This document shows, piece after piece, positions 36,636-47,064 of a DNA stretch of 64,000 bases. Position 1 is the stretch's first letter; each line of letters starts with the position of its first letter. The position numbers were made by a program, and so were the translations under genes. The notes beneath the pieces are model-generated. The model saw only the letters and a list, made by a program, of their open reading frames with translations. It had not been told where the DNA came from and did not search any database. This stretch comes from Salegentibacter agarivorans (GTDB lineage Bacteria; Bacteroidota; Bacteroidia; Flavobacteriales; Flavobacteriaceae). The DNA is taken from NCBI RefSeq assembly GCF_900113135.1, contig NZ_FOOH01000015.1:49277-113276 (forward strand), written 5' to 3'.

Positions 36636-39600
36636 TTAATTTCCAAAATTATATCTAAGTGTAATACCCGATCTTATGGTTGTTTGCGGAAATGCAGTAG
36701 ATACTGCATATTCAGAGAAATTATGTTCGTAATAAAATATTGCCGTTAGATTACTGGAAATTGCATAATCTGTTGTAAAATTAATACGCCATATATCCTG
36801 GCCGGCAATTACCTGGCTGGTTTCTAAATCTAAATACCTTATAATACTCTTATTTCTTCTAAAGGAAACATCTGCTTTAAAATTAAGATCGCTGCTTAGA
36901 ATACGATTGGTGCCTCCAAGGCCGGTGGCAATCCTTAAATCGCTAATTCTATAACCCGCACCTAAAATATATTCGTTTCCGGTGGTTTCAGTCAATAAAT
37001 TATTATCAAAACTCAGGGAAAGCATTCGGTCTTTTCTTACTTCTGCTAAAAGCTGAATAGCATTTTTCGTTTCCAGGTCTAATCGGAAAAGCGGCGTAAA
37101 TAATTCAGTTAAAACAATATTAGAATACAGCATTGGGTTTTTAAAATCCCCGGCTTGGTTGGTTTCAAATTCATTCTCGGGATCGTAATCCAGGTTTGTT
37201 TGAAATTGATTAATGGTATAGTTAGACTGGTAGCCATGATTGATGGAAATTCTTCTGAATTTATCTTTAAACCAACCAATTCGCATTAAACCGGTATACT
37301 TCATATTCCAGTTTGGCAAAGGCATATCTCTAAAAGCTCCCAGCTTAATATCTTCGGGATCTTTCCCTGCATAGGCCGAAACAAAAGCCGGTAATAAAAC
37401 GGCCTGGTTTGTTTTTCCTATTCCTACCGGATAACCGTCTTCATCTACATTATTGGGATCTAAACCTCTCTCCTGAGCAATACGGCGAGCAATATTTAGG
37501 CGATTTTCCCTAAAGTTTTCAAAAGTTTCAGAAGATTGCTCATCTGACTGATTAAAGGCGGTTTTTATTAGAATAGTAGAAATATTAAAATTCCCATAAT
37601 TATAAGGCGTCAAAGAAATATATTCCATGGTAGTAGGATTTACCCTATAATTCTCTGAGAAATTTTCTGAATAATTCCTATTTGCGCTAATATCTACAGT
37701 AAGATCTGGAACAATATCCAGCGAAGCCTGAACGTCTAATTGCTCGTTTTTAAGTGTAGAATACTGTTGGTTAAAATTTTGGAATAAGGTTAACCAACCT
37801 CTTCTGGCAGCGGTATACCTAACTTCATCCTGCCAACCAAAAGTAAAGGCTGTACTGGGCTGCAAGGTGCCCATAAACCCCACGCTGGGAGTATAACCGG
37901 GAAGAAAAGTCCCTTCATTTTCGCGATAGTTTACCTGCAGTCTACTTAAAATAGTTACAAAATCTACAAACGTATTAAAGCTCTTGCTAGTTTTCTCAAC
38001 CACTTGGGTATTTTGGGTTCGCTCTGCATCTCGTGGACTTCCATCTAATGTAGGCACCCCGGCGCTTCGTTGCTTTATAGTTTGGCCTCCACGCCCTTCT
38101 TTCTTTTCCAGCCCCAGGTAAGAATACAGGCTCTCCATATCTAAACTTGCATTTATTTGGTGAGAACTTGAATTCTGAACACTATTTCCAATATCTGGAA
38201 TTCCTTCCAGGTTTTCGTAAATCCTGGAACCGCGTTGCCATTGGAAATCGCCTGTATAAGAATACGTAGCATTTATAAATTCCAGCACAGGAATTTTATC
38301 AAAAGGAAGATCGTAATTAACCTGCAGATTTTGATAATGCAAATCTGGTGTGCCTATACTGAAAAAATTATCCCAAACCCCAATCGTATTGTTGGCAAAA
38401 CCGTCTTCATCTATATAATTTCTTACTATTCGATTATTGGAAGCGTTGAAGCTGAAATTTAGAGAATTAGTAAGATTATAATTTACACCATATTCCCAGT
38501 TAAACATATAGTTTCGCTGGTAAAGTGTTGGAATTCCCAAATCATCGTCTGAGAGTTCCAGGGATCTAAATTTTTGTTCGTTGTATTGTCTTAAAATCGT
38601 AGAACTCGCATTTATATTAGAAGGCAGTAAATTCACATTAAAATCTCTTACCAGGGAATAATAATCGCTGCTATCTAAAGCCGAAATATTTTTGAAAGGT
38701 TCTACCTGTCTGGGTTCAAAATTAAACTCGTAGGTTGCCCCGGCTCTTACATTTTGGTTTAAAGACTCTTCAATTTCAAAATCCCGATGATCTACCTGAT
38801 TATAAGAAGTTGTAAAAGCAAAATTCTCTATATCATAAGGCATGGGTTTTGCCTCGCCAGTGCGTTCCTTCCGCAAGCCTATAATATTTACACTTTGCCG
38901 TTTTGTATAAGACTGCGATTGTTTTTTTACCCTATCTCTTTCTACAGGATCTACAATATCGGCAAGTCTTGTTTCCAGTTCTAAATCAAGAAATTCCTGG
39001 TCGTATTTTGGTGTAATTAACTCCTCGCCCCTACTATAATTAAACGGAATTTTCACACCCCATTTTTCTGGAAGTAACTGGCCGGCATTTATATTGGTCA
39101 CCACATCATATTGTTGTGAATTTTCCCGGCTCCGCTGATTTGGCCCCTGTTCTATTGTTCCAAACCCCACGGTACTTTTTCTACCGGTAGCGGCAACCGT
39201 AGCAAAATCAGAAAAATTGGTGTCCATATTAACTATTGTTGCCCAACCGCCTTCATTATCAAGATCTGAAAGTCTTAATTCGTTAAACCAAACCTCTCCA
39301 CATAAATCCTGAACCCCATTGGTGGGAGTTCCATTTTTTAAACCTAACATTAATACTCTTACATTTCCAAAACTGGGGTTTCCTTTTATCCCAAGGCGTA
39401 ATTGATCCATTTCATAGGAGTCTTCTTCGTCAATTAATTTCAGGTTTTCGGTAAAGAAATTTAATTCTCCAGAATTTAAAGAAGGATCTCCTAAAACACC
39501 CGTTTTTACGCGTTGAAGTAGTTCCAACGGAAGATTCATTCGGTTAACTTCCGGCCAGATATCTTCAGCAGTCATCGCGCCAAAAGCCGTGGGACTTAAT

Positions 39601-42600
39601 GGAATTTCAATTTGATAATAATTATCGGTAAAATCGGTTCCCATTCTTACAAAAGCTACCAACTGTCCCTCTTTTAAAGGAGTTTGGTTGGGTAGCGATT
39701 CAGCGTGTAAAAACATTTCAAGGTTTTTATACTGCCGCATATCTATCTGGAAATTTTTGTAAACCGCCCTCGCATCCTGTGGTTCCAGATCACAAACCCT
39801 AAGAGAAAGTGATTGCTCGTTTTGCCTTATATTGGTATTATTTTCAAAAAGCTCTTCTCTAATTACGCCCGGAGGTAAAACATAAGGCACCGGTTGCCTA
39901 TTTTCGTTTTCCTCAATATTTACTGCTGAAACTTCAAAAAGAGTGTTTTGATTTTCCGGAAGAATATTTCTATCTCTTAAACCGCGATTATACCTTCGGT
40001 AGTCGCCTCTCACCAATTCCATAGTTCCAAAGCGCAATAAAGTTTCTTCTTCAAAGCCACTAAGAAACATTCTCATAAAACGAATAGATCTATAATCGGC
40101 TATACCTCCTTTAGCATCTGTAGGCTCGTAAATTGGAATTTTAAACTGAAGCCAGCGCACCGGGAGTTCATTCCCATTTCTAAGCGTGGTGGTAAGTTCT
40201 TTCTCGTCCGTTATATATTGATTATTTTCTACGCCCATCCCAGGGAAGAAAGGTATTTTATATTCAAAATAACTATCTATAGTGTTCATTGTATTATCCC
40301 GGTTCACATCTTCAGTAGTTGGCAATGTGGTATTTCCCCTATTGGTATCGCCAACTTCTGGCGGCGAGTTGCCATCTGGCCCGTTATAATTCCGGTAGCG
40401 ATTAACTATATCGCCATCGGTATTTAGAAAATAATCGTAATTATCTGCCGCAGGATCGGGTAAATTGCTGAATTCAGGAAATTTTAATGATTCTTGCGCA
40501 TCTGATAGACCGTCATAACCCACATCCTGGTTGGTTCGCTCTTCCCCTTCAGAATCAAAAGCATAAATTAAGGATTGGTCTGCAGGGACTTTGGCAACCT
40601 GCGTTTCTATGGTATTTTCTGCGCCACCACTAGCGGGCAAACCGTTTTCATATTGTTTACGACCATCTTTCAGAACATCTTCAGAAATATTCCCTAAATT
40701 AAAATTGATAGTTCCCGCTGAATTTCCCCTATTTTCAGAATAAATATAAGGGTCCATTACCCAAAATTCTATAAACTCTACATTGCTTTGTTCAAAATTG
40801 GTAGTATTTATTCCGCGCATTATTCCTCCAAAACTTTCCGAAGGATTGGGCAGGGATCCATTTGTGGCTGCAGGGTTAAAATTATAAGGCCCACGTTCTT
40901 CAGGAAAATAAGCTACATCCATAGTGTACACCACCTGGGGCTGTCCTTGCACTACATCGGTATTCGGAAAAATTTCGCTCAAGGCAACTCTTCTTGTTGC
41001 GTAGGTAGAAATATCGTTATCTGTAATCCCATTGGGGCGGTTACTGCTATAAAAAATAGGATCTATAGTATACCAGGCCAATTTCGCCCTTTTATCACCC
41101 ACCTTTATATCGCCATTGGCGCGTTCCCCACCATACCCAAGCGGAACACTACTTAATTCCCAACTTAATGGAGCACTAATATCTATTGTAGTTTGCGCTG
41201 CTTCAAAATCGTCTATATAGGTGGTTGCTTTTCCCTGAAAATCGTTAATTGCCGGTGCCCCAGGTTGTAAATAGGCAAATTCTCCAGTTACCGAAAAGTT
41301 AGAAGGTACATCGGTATCTATGTTGGGCAACTTATTTACCAGCCTTGTAAACAAAGGAACCTCGGTAGAATAATTCACATTAAAACCGAAAATTGAATTA
41401 TTTATGGGCTCGTAACTGTAATTTGCTTTTTGGGTTAGCGGGCGTTCCTTGAGGTTTAGGAAAGTAGCACCAACCAGGAAATTTTCATTAAACTGATGTT
41501 CTACATTTATCCCTGTAAAACGTTTGGTTTGCTGCCCAAACAAGGCATTATTTTCGGTATTTACCTGGATTGGAATATCTGAAGCTAACAAAGCTTCGTC
41601 TATAATTTGAACTCTTCCCAATTCATAATTCACTACATAATCTACACCTTCCTGCAACAACCTACCCCCGGCAGTTACGGTAACAGATCCCGGCGGAAGG
41701 TTAAAGCCAATAGGAATCCCTTCAACTTCGCCCGATTTATATCTCCCTTTTAACTGAAATTTATTCTTATCGGCATCTTCCTGTTCTGCCTGTGTTCTCG
41801 TGGTTCGATATAAAGACCTAAAAACATATTTTTGTTGATTGGCATTCCAGGTTTCGGGATTATTATAATCTTCGGTTCCGGTATTGGGGGAGTTATCAAG
41901 TTTTTCAAATAAATGCCGCCCAAAGGGTTCTACCGAAGTAAAAATTATATTTCCATTTTGTGGATCTATTGTTAGACCAGGCACATAATCAAAGAAACCA
42001 TCTCCACCATTTATAGGGTCGTTATTGTTATTTAATTTATCGAGGTTAAAAACCCTAAGCAATGGGGCTTCCCTAACATCTTCAGGCAATGGTACCGAGC
42101 CATCACCAGCAGGTTTTATATAATTTAGTGGCTGCGGATCTGTATATAAAATATTCATTCTAAAATCTTCCCGCTCTAATTGATAAGCGCCAAGACTATA
42201 AATATTTTTCATCATTAAATCCCAAACAGGCTCATCTACATTTGTAATAGTGCTTTTTAGCATTTTAACCACCAGGTTCTGGTTTATGCGCTGGTTTGTT
42301 ACCGGCTCATTGGGATCTTGTGTTGGGTTTTGAGCAGGATTATTGTCTCCTGTTGCATTCACGCCATCGTTGGCGAATTCTCCAACCTGGTAAACTTCAC
42401 CGTTTACCGTATACTGAAAGGCGATGGCTAAAATTTCATCATTGCTTAATCGCTGGTTTAAGGAAATATAACCAAGTTGGGTGTTCAAACTATATTCGTT
42501 GGGCTGCAATTGTCTTGCATTCTCCAATTTTACATAATCCAGCCCTTCTGAAACCTGAACTCCGCCAAAACCATTATCTACCGTTGCCACATCTCTAATT

Positions 42601-43811
42601 GCGGACGTAAGCACAGATTCTGCCGAACCATTTATACCAAATGGATTAAAATCGTTATTCTCGTTATCTGGAAAACTTCCTCCTGGCTGATTAAAAAACC
42701 CTGCTGGAATGTTATCTAAACCTATATTTCCCGGTAAATTAGTTTCTCCCAAATCCTGGATAGCGACAATATTCCTCGTATCGGTTAGGTTTTGAACATT
42801 ATTGGTTCTATTGGTTACCCAAACCTGCACCCTTTTAATCTGAATATTGGTATTTATAAAAGGATAATTTTTAAGCGCCTCATCATAGTTGTCTCTAAAA
42901 TAATGAGAAAGAAAAAAGTGACGATCCTGGTCGTAATCCAGTGCAAACTTTTCAAATTCTTCTACAGTAGATCCACCTTCCACATTTACCGTTCTTCGTT
43001 CTGATTTCTGTTCAGAAAACACACCGGTAATTCGGGTTTTTCCAAATTGTAATTCGGTTTTAAATCCGAACAAACTTTGTGCGCCCTGCATTAGCGCATT
43101 ATTGAGCGGCATATTTACATTTCCTACTTCAATTTTTCTTACAATATCATCTTCGGTAGGCGTGTATTCTAACTTTAATTGATTTTGAAAATCAAATGTA
43201 GATTCTGTATCGTAATTGGCGGTGATTTGTAAGCGTTCCCCTATTTGCCCAAGCAGGCTTAAACTAATTCGCTGATCGAAATCGAAAGTGAGGTTTTGCC
43301 TGTTCCTTGGAGAAAAAGCCGGGTTATCCTGTTTGGTGTAAAGCAAACCCAAATCCATCTCTACCGTTCCCTGCGGAACAATATTAATTTCTGAGCCACC
43401 AAAAATGCTTTCAAAAAAACTATTATTTACGTAAAAATCTGGCAATAAATCTCGCTGAATTTCCGCTGCTCCTTCTTTTCGCCCGGCCTGCGCATCAATT
43501 TTCTGCTTAAAATAATTGCGCATTTCTTCATCTAAGACCAGGTTTTCGTATTCTTCAGGAGTTAAAATTAAAGGGATAGAAAGATCTAAATCTCCCAACT
43601 GCTCCCGATAAATATACCGGTCTAAAATAGGATCGTATTCGTAGAAAGAAGAGATTAATTCAGAATCAGGCAGCGTTATTTCACCCAAAGTATACCCGGT
43701 TTCGGTGGTATCCTGAGGGGTTTCCTGTGCAGTGGAACTCAATGAAATTATCAATGACAACAACAAGCTGAGCTTAACCGAAGTTGACAATTTCCAGTAA
43801 TTGTGCCTCAA
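36636..43811 (-). CDS. sprA: Type IX secretion translocon protein SprA (Sov)
   Basis: 2391 aa, in the size range of SprA/Sov, the giant barrel that forms the outer-membrane channel of the type IX secretion system. After a signal peptide (residues about 10-28, STAQE) the sequence shows the SprA N-terminal features (YEYDPILDRYIYREQLGDLDLSIPLILTPEEY, then GTVEMDLGLLYTKQDNPAFSPRNRQNLTFDFDQRISLSLLGQIG), many repeated DYEAAQT-like and strand-rich segments, and a barrel ending in ITLRYNFGN. The start appears to be TTG at 43811, since no ATG or GTG occurs between the preceding in-frame stop and the signal peptide. It begins 4 nt after ruvA. Confidence 0.96.
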   Translation of the reverse strand: MRHNYWKLSTSVKLSLLLSLIISLSSTAQETPQDTTETGYTLGEITLPDSELISSFYEYDPILDRYIYREQLGDLDLSIPLILTPEEYENLVLDEEMRNYFKQKIDAQAGRKEGAAEIQRDLLPDFYVNNSFFESIFGGSEINIVPQGTVEMDLGLLYTKQDNPAFSPRNRQNLTFDFDQRISLSLLGQIGERLQITANYDTESTFDFQNQLKLEYTPTEDDIVRKIEVGNVNMPLNNALMQGAQSLFGFKTELQFGKTRITGVFSEQKSERRTVNVEGGSTVEEFEKFALDYDQDRHFFLSHYFRDNYDEALKNYPFINTNIQIKRVQVWVTNRTNNVQNLTDTRNIVAIQDLGETNLPGNIGLDNIPAGFFNQPGGSFPDNENNDFNPFGINGSAESVLTSAIRDVATVDNGFGGVQVSEGLDYVKLENARQLQPNEYSLNTQLGYISLNQRLSNDEILAIAFQYTVNGEVYQVGEFANDGVNATGDNNPAQNPTQDPNEPVTNQRINQNLVVKMLKSTITNVDEPVWDLMMKNIYSLGAYQLEREDFRMNILYTDPQPLNYIKPAGDGSVPLPEDVREAPLLRVFNLDKLNNNNDPINGGDGFFDYVPGLTIDPQNGNIIFTSVEPFGRHLFEKLDNSPNTGTEDYNNPETWNANQQKYVFRSLYRTTRTQAEQEDADKNKFQLKGRYKSGEVEGIPIGFNLPPGSVTVTAGGRLLQEGVDYVVNYELGRVQIIDEALLASDIPIQVNTENNALFGQQTKRFTGINVEHQFNENFLVGATFLNLKERPLTQKANYSYEPINNSIFGFNVNYSTEVPLFTRLVNKLPNIDTDVPSNFSVTGEFAYLQPGAPAINDFQGKATTYIDDFEAAQTTIDISAPLSWELSSVPLGYGGERANGDIKVGDKRAKLAWYTIDPIFYSSNRPNGITDNDISTYATRRVALSEIFPNTDVVQGQPQVVYTMDVAYFPEERGPYNFNPAATNGSLPNPSESFGGIMRGINTTNFEQSNVEFIEFWVMDPYIYSENRGNSAGTINFNLGNISEDVLKDGRKQYENGLPASGGAENTIETQVAKVPADQSLIYAFDSEGEERTNQDVGYDGLSDAQESLKFPEFSNLPDPAADNYDYFLNTDGDIVNRYRNYNGPDGNSPPEVGDTNRGNTTLPTTEDVNRDNTMNTIDSYFEYKIPFFPGMGVENNQYITDEKELTTTLRNGNELPVRWLQFKIPIYEPTDAKGGIADYRSIRFMRMFLSGFEEETLLRFGTMELVRGDYRRYNRGLRDRNILPENQNTLFEVSAVNIEENENRQPVPYVLPPGVIREELFENNTNIRQNEQSLSLRVCDLEPQDARAVYKNFQIDMRQYKNLEMFLHAESLPNQTPLKEGQLVAFVRMGTDFTDNYYQIEIPLSPTAFGAMTAEDIWPEVNRMNLPLELLQRVKTGVLGDPSLNSGELNFFTENLKLIDEEDSYEMDQLRLGIKGNPSFGNVRVLMLGLKNGTPTNGVQDLCGEVWFNELRLSDLDNEGGWATIVNMDTNFSDFATVAATGRKSTVGFGTIEQGPNQRSRENSQQYDVVTNINAGQLLPEKWGVKIPFNYSRGEELITPKYDQEFLDLELETRLADIVDPVERDRVKKQSQSYTKRQSVNIIGLRKERTGEAKPMPYDIENFAFTTSYNQVDHRDFEIEESLNQNVRAGATYEFNFEPRQVEPFKNISALDSSDYYSLVRDFNVNLLPSNINASSTILRQYNEQKFRSLELSDDDLGIPTLYQRNYMFNWEYGVNYNLTNSLNFSFNASNNRIVRNYIDEDGFANNTIGVWDNFFSIGTPDLHYQNLQVNYDLPFDKIPVLEFINATYSYTGDFQWQRGSRIYENLEGIPDIGNSVQNSSSHQINASLDMESLYSYLGLEKKEGRGGQTIKQRSAGVPTLDGSPRDAERTQNTQVVEKTSKSFNTFVDFVTILSRLQVNYRENEGTFLPGYTPSVGFMGTLQPSTAFTFGWQDEVRYTAARRGWLTLFQNFNQQYSTLKNEQLDVQASLDIVPDLTVDISANRNYSENFSENYRVNPTTMEYISLTPYNYGNFNISTILIKTAFNQSDEQSSETFENFRENRLNIARRIAQERGLDPNNVDEDGYPVGIGKTNQAVLLPAFVSAYAGKDPEDIKLGAFRDMPLPNWNMKYTGLMRIGWFKDKFRRISINHGYQSNYTINQFQTNLDYDPENEFETNQAGDFKNPMLYSNIVLTELFTPLFRLDLETKNAIQLLAEVRKDRMLSLSFDNNLLTETTGNEYILGAGYRISDLRIATGLGGTNRILSSDLNFKADVSFRRNKSIIRYLDLETSQVIAGQDIWRINFTTDYAISSNLTAIFYYEHNFSEYAVSTAFPQTTIRSGITLRYNFGN

Positions 43812-43815
43812 TTCT

Positions 43816-44397
43816 TTACAAATTTTTAAGAGCCATTTTTATAATAGATTCTACGGTAGGGCTGTTAGAATCTTTCATTATCTTATCTACTACCCTTGTA
43901 GCCTGCTTTCTTGCGAAGCCGAGAGTCTCTAATGCAGATAACGCTTCTTCTTTTATAGTATTGTCCTGAGGAACAAAAACTTCGTCTTCCCCATAGACTT
44001 TCAATATTTTATCTTTTAGGTCCAAAATTACGCGCTGTGCGGTTTTAGCACCAATTCCTTTTACACTTTGTATGGTGGGAACATCGCCATTTGCAATAGC
44101 ATCTTTAACCTGGTTGGGTTCTAAAGAAGATAACATTGTCCTGGCCGTACTGGTACCCACACCCGAAACCGAAATTAGCAGCCTAAAAATATCCCTTTCA
44201 GACTTTTGATAAAAACCATAAAGCGTATGGGAATCTTCCTTAACGTGTAAATGGGTATAAATACTTATATTTTCTGAATCTGGTATGAGAGAAAAAGTAT
44301 GAAGAGAAATATTGACCATGTACCCCACGCCGTTGCAAGCGATTACTATGTAGGTAGGATTCTTCTCTATTAATTGCCCCTTAAGATGATGAATCAT
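43816..44397 (-). CDS. ruvA: Holliday junction branch migration protein RuvA
   Basis: 193 aa, full length for the flavobacterial type. Domain order: N-terminal OB fold (IHHLKGQLIEKNPTYIVI), helix-hairpin-helix pair (FRLLISVSGVGTSTARTML and IQSVKGIGAKTAQRVILDL) and the small C-terminal UBA-like domain (ALETLGFARKQATRVVDK). RuvA binds Holliday junctions and recruits RuvB, whose gene is at 50159-51187. It is directly upstream of sprA, an arrangement I recall as common in this family of bacteria. Confidence 0.97.
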   Translation of the reverse strand: MIHHLKGQLIEKNPTYIVIACNGVGYMVNISLHTFSLIPDSENISIYTHLHVKEDSHTLYGFYQKSERDIFRLLISVSGVGTSTARTMLSSLEPNQVKDAIANGDVPTIQSVKGIGAKTAQRVILDLKDKILKVYGEDEVFVPQDNTIKEEALSALETLGFARKQATRVVDKIMKDSNSPTVESIIKMALKNL

Positions 44398-44418
44398 AAA
44401 ATTTTAAACTTAACGAGC

Positions 44419-44426
44419 CAAATGTA
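44419..44426 (-). promoter_or_regulatory. Possible -7 element for ruvA-sprA
   Basis: TACATTTG on the minus strand, 22 nt before the ruvA start, matches TAnnTTTG. The -33 position 19 bp away reads TTC and not TTG, and it falls inside the hairpin that terminates maeB. Confidence 0.4.
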
Positions 44427-44427
44427 G

Positions 44428-44469
44428 TAAATAAAAGTTAAGCCCGAAATCTTTGCTTCGGGCTTAACT
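44428..44469 (-). terminator. Terminator after maeB with 13-bp perfect stem
   Basis: AGTTAAGCCCGAA and TTCGGGCTTAACT pair perfectly over 13 bp around an 8-nt loop, and on the minus strand the stem is followed by TTTTATTT. It lies about 100 nt beyond the maeB stop. Confidence 0.85.
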
Positions 44470-44568
44470 ACTGTATATGCAACTTATTTTACTCGATAAG
44501 CGAATTTAAAAATCCTTCGGACTTACCTCAAAATTGAAATAATTCAACTTATGTACAAATTTGTAAAC

Positions 44569-46854
44569 TTACTTCTTTTGTTTTTTTTCTTTTTCCTGTG
44601 CATCAACTACAGTTACAGCAGTCATATTCACAATTTCTTCTACACTTGCGCCAAGCTGAAGAATATGAACTGGCCTACGCATTCCCATCATAATCGGGCC
44701 AATAGAATCTACCTTGTTAAGTTCTTTAATTAGCTTATAAGTACTGTTGGCTGAATCAAGATTAGGATAAATTAAAGTATTTACTTTTTTTCCCGCTAAT
44801 TTTGAAAATGGGAACTTATTTTGAAGCATTTCACGGTTAAGCGCAAAATCGGCCTGCAACTCTCCATCTACATTTAATTCAGGATGATTACGGTGTAAAT
44901 AAGAAACAGCTTCTTTCACTTTTGTAGCACGCGGATCTTTAGATGAACCAAAATTGGCATAAGACATCATAGCAACTACCGGTTCTAAACCAAATAATTG
45001 CACAGTTCTCGCCGTCATTTGGGCAATTTTAGCAAGATCTTTTGCCGGCGGATCTATATTAATAGAAGTATCACTTATAAAAAGAGGACCTCTAGACGTA
45101 TTCATAAGGTTGGTGGCGGCTACACGGGTAACTCCCGGAGCCATACCAATAAGTTCCAGCATAGGTTTTACTACTGCCGGGTAGGCCCTGGAATATCCTG
45201 AAAGCAAGCCATCGGCATCACCTTCGTTAACCATCATGGCGGCAAAATAATTACGTTCCCGCATTAGTTTTTCGGCATCATAAAGCGTTACACCGCTACG
45301 GTTTCTCGTCTTCCAATAAACCTGCGCGTAAGCTTTTCTATGCTCTTCTTCCTCATCAGATTTTGGATCTATAATAGCAACTTCTTCGTGGAAGTCTATT
45401 TCTGCCATTAATTCTTCAATAAGCTTTCGGCGGCCCAGTAAAATTGGAATAGCGATTCCTTCATCGTGCACAATTTGTGCTGCTTTAAGCACATCAAGAT
45501 GATCAGCTTCAGCAAAAACAATTCGTTTAGGATTCATTTTTGCACGGTTTAGCAACAACCTTGTGATCTTGTTATCACTGCCCATTCTTTCAAGCAGTTC
45601 TTCTTCATACCTATCCCAATCCTGAATAGGTTGTCTCGCCACACCGCTTTCCATTGCAGCTCTGGCCACTGCCGGTGGCACTTTAGCAATTAAACGCGGA
45701 TCAAATGGCTTTGGAATAATATAATCTGAACCAAAATTTAAACGGGTTTCTCCATAAGCGATGTTCACCTGCTCGGGTACGGGTTCCTTGGCCATTTCGG
45801 CTAAAGCTTTTACCGCGGCCATTTTCATTTCCTCGTTAATCTTTGTGGCCCTAACATCTAAGGCTCCCCTGAAAATAAACGGAAATCCAAGTACATTATT
45901 CACCTGGTTGGGGTGGTCACTTCTTCCCGTAGCCATAATAATATCCTTACGGGTATCCATTGCCAGTTGATAATCAATCTCGGGATTTGGATTGGCCATG
46001 GCAAAAACGATAGGGCGTTTCGCCATACTTTTTAGCATCTCTGGAGAAACAATATCGGCGATAGAAAGGCCAACAAATACATCGGCATCTTTCATGGCTT
46101 CCTCCAGGGTATCTATTTTCCTGGAAGTAGCAAACTCTATTTTTTCTTCAGACAGGTTTGGACGATCTTTTCTAATTACGCCCTTACTATCTGTCATTAT
46201 AATATTTTCAGCTTTTGCTCCAAAAGCTTTATAAAGTTTAGTACATGAAACCGCTGCCGCACCGGCACCGCTTATCACGATCTTCACTTTTTCCATCTTT
46301 TTCTTAGCAAGCTCCAGTGCATTTAGTAAAGCCGCAGCCGAAATGATGGCTGTCCCGTGCTGGTCGTCATGCATTACGGGAATATCCAGCTCAGCTTTTA
46401 ATCGCTTTTCTATCTCAAAAGCTTCGGGAGCTTTAATATCTTCAAGGTTAATTCCGCCAAAAGTTGGAGCGATATTTTTAACCGTTTCAATGAATTTATC
46501 TACATCTTTAGTATCTACTTCAATATCAAAAACATCAATATCGGCAAAAATCTTAAAGAGCAAACCTTTACCCTCCATAACCGGCTTAGAGGCTTCTGGA
46601 CCAATGTCTCCAAGACCTAAAACAGCGGTTCCATTAGAGATAACGGCAACAAGGTTTCCTTTGGTAGTATATTTATAAGCGTTTTCTTTATCTTTTTCTA
46701 TCTCCAGGCAAGGTTCTGCCACCCCAGGGGAATATGCCAGGGAAAGATCTCTTTGTGTTGCATACTTTTTTGTAGGTACTACCTCTATTTTCCCGGGCTT
46801 GGGTTTGGCATGGTAAACCAGTGCTTCTCTTCTTTTTCTAGGATTATTGCTCAT
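44569..46854 (-). CDS. maeB: NADP-dependent malic enzyme with C-terminal phosphotransacetylase-like domain
   Basis: 761 aa, the size of MaeB fusions. Residues 1-420 are malic enzyme: RDLSLAYSPGVAEPCL, the metal-binding VMHDDQHGTAIIS and the nucleotide motif ISGAGAAAVSCTKLYKAFG. Residues about 430-755 are a PTA_PTB domain (RIVFAEADHLDVLKAAQIV, GRRKLIEELM, ITLYDAEKLM-like, LFISDTSINIDPPAKDL). It decarboxylates malate to pyruvate with NADP+. In E. coli the phosphotransacetylase part is regulatory and lacks PTA activity; the same is likely here. Confidence 0.96.
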   Translation of the reverse strand: MSNNPRKRREALVYHAKPKPGKIEVVPTKKYATQRDLSLAYSPGVAEPCLEIEKDKENAYKYTTKGNLVAVISNGTAVLGLGDIGPEASKPVMEGKGLLFKIFADIDVFDIEVDTKDVDKFIETVKNIAPTFGGINLEDIKAPEAFEIEKRLKAELDIPVMHDDQHGTAIISAAALLNALELAKKKMEKVKIVISGAGAAAVSCTKLYKAFGAKAENIIMTDSKGVIRKDRPNLSEEKIEFATSRKIDTLEEAMKDADVFVGLSIADIVSPEMLKSMAKRPIVFAMANPNPEIDYQLAMDTRKDIIMATGRSDHPNQVNNVLGFPFIFRGALDVRATKINEEMKMAAVKALAEMAKEPVPEQVNIAYGETRLNFGSDYIIPKPFDPRLIAKVPPAVARAAMESGVARQPIQDWDRYEEELLERMGSDNKITRLLLNRAKMNPKRIVFAEADHLDVLKAAQIVHDEGIAIPILLGRRKLIEELMAEIDFHEEVAIIDPKSDEEEEHRKAYAQVYWKTRNRSGVTLYDAEKLMRERNYFAAMMVNEGDADGLLSGYSRAYPAVVKPMLELIGMAPGVTRVAATNLMNTSRGPLFISDTSINIDPPAKDLAKIAQMTARTVQLFGLEPVVAMMSYANFGSSKDPRATKVKEAVSYLHRNHPELNVDGELQADFALNREMLQNKFPFSKLAGKKVNTLIYPNLDSANSTYKLIKELNKVDSIGPIMMGMRRPVHILQLGASVEEIVNMTAVTVVDAQEKEKKQKK

Positions 46855-46876
46855 AATTTAATTTTTCTACTTACTA

Positions 46877-46884
46877 CAAAGGTA
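46877..46884 (-). promoter_or_regulatory. Possible -7 element for maeB
   Basis: TACCTTTG on the minus strand lies 22 nt before the maeB ATG. A -33 TTG is not at the right distance (a TTC is), so support is moderate. Confidence 0.4.
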
Positions 46885-47064
46885 GCAAGCTTGGTTTCAA
46901 TATTGAACTCTAGCGGAAAAAAGAAAACTTAAAATTCAGAAAATTGACGGATTATTTTATCTCCCGTATTTTAATGAAAATTTAATAAAAGAGGAGCTGT
47001 TTTAGCCTGAAAAGCTTATAAATTTTAATGATTCTTGCAGTTTACTGAGGTTAAAACTTTAATA

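Noticed and set aside
46343..46678. 111-aa open frame opposite maeB
   Set aside because: It overlaps the conserved malic-enzyme domain on the other strand and shows no family motif.
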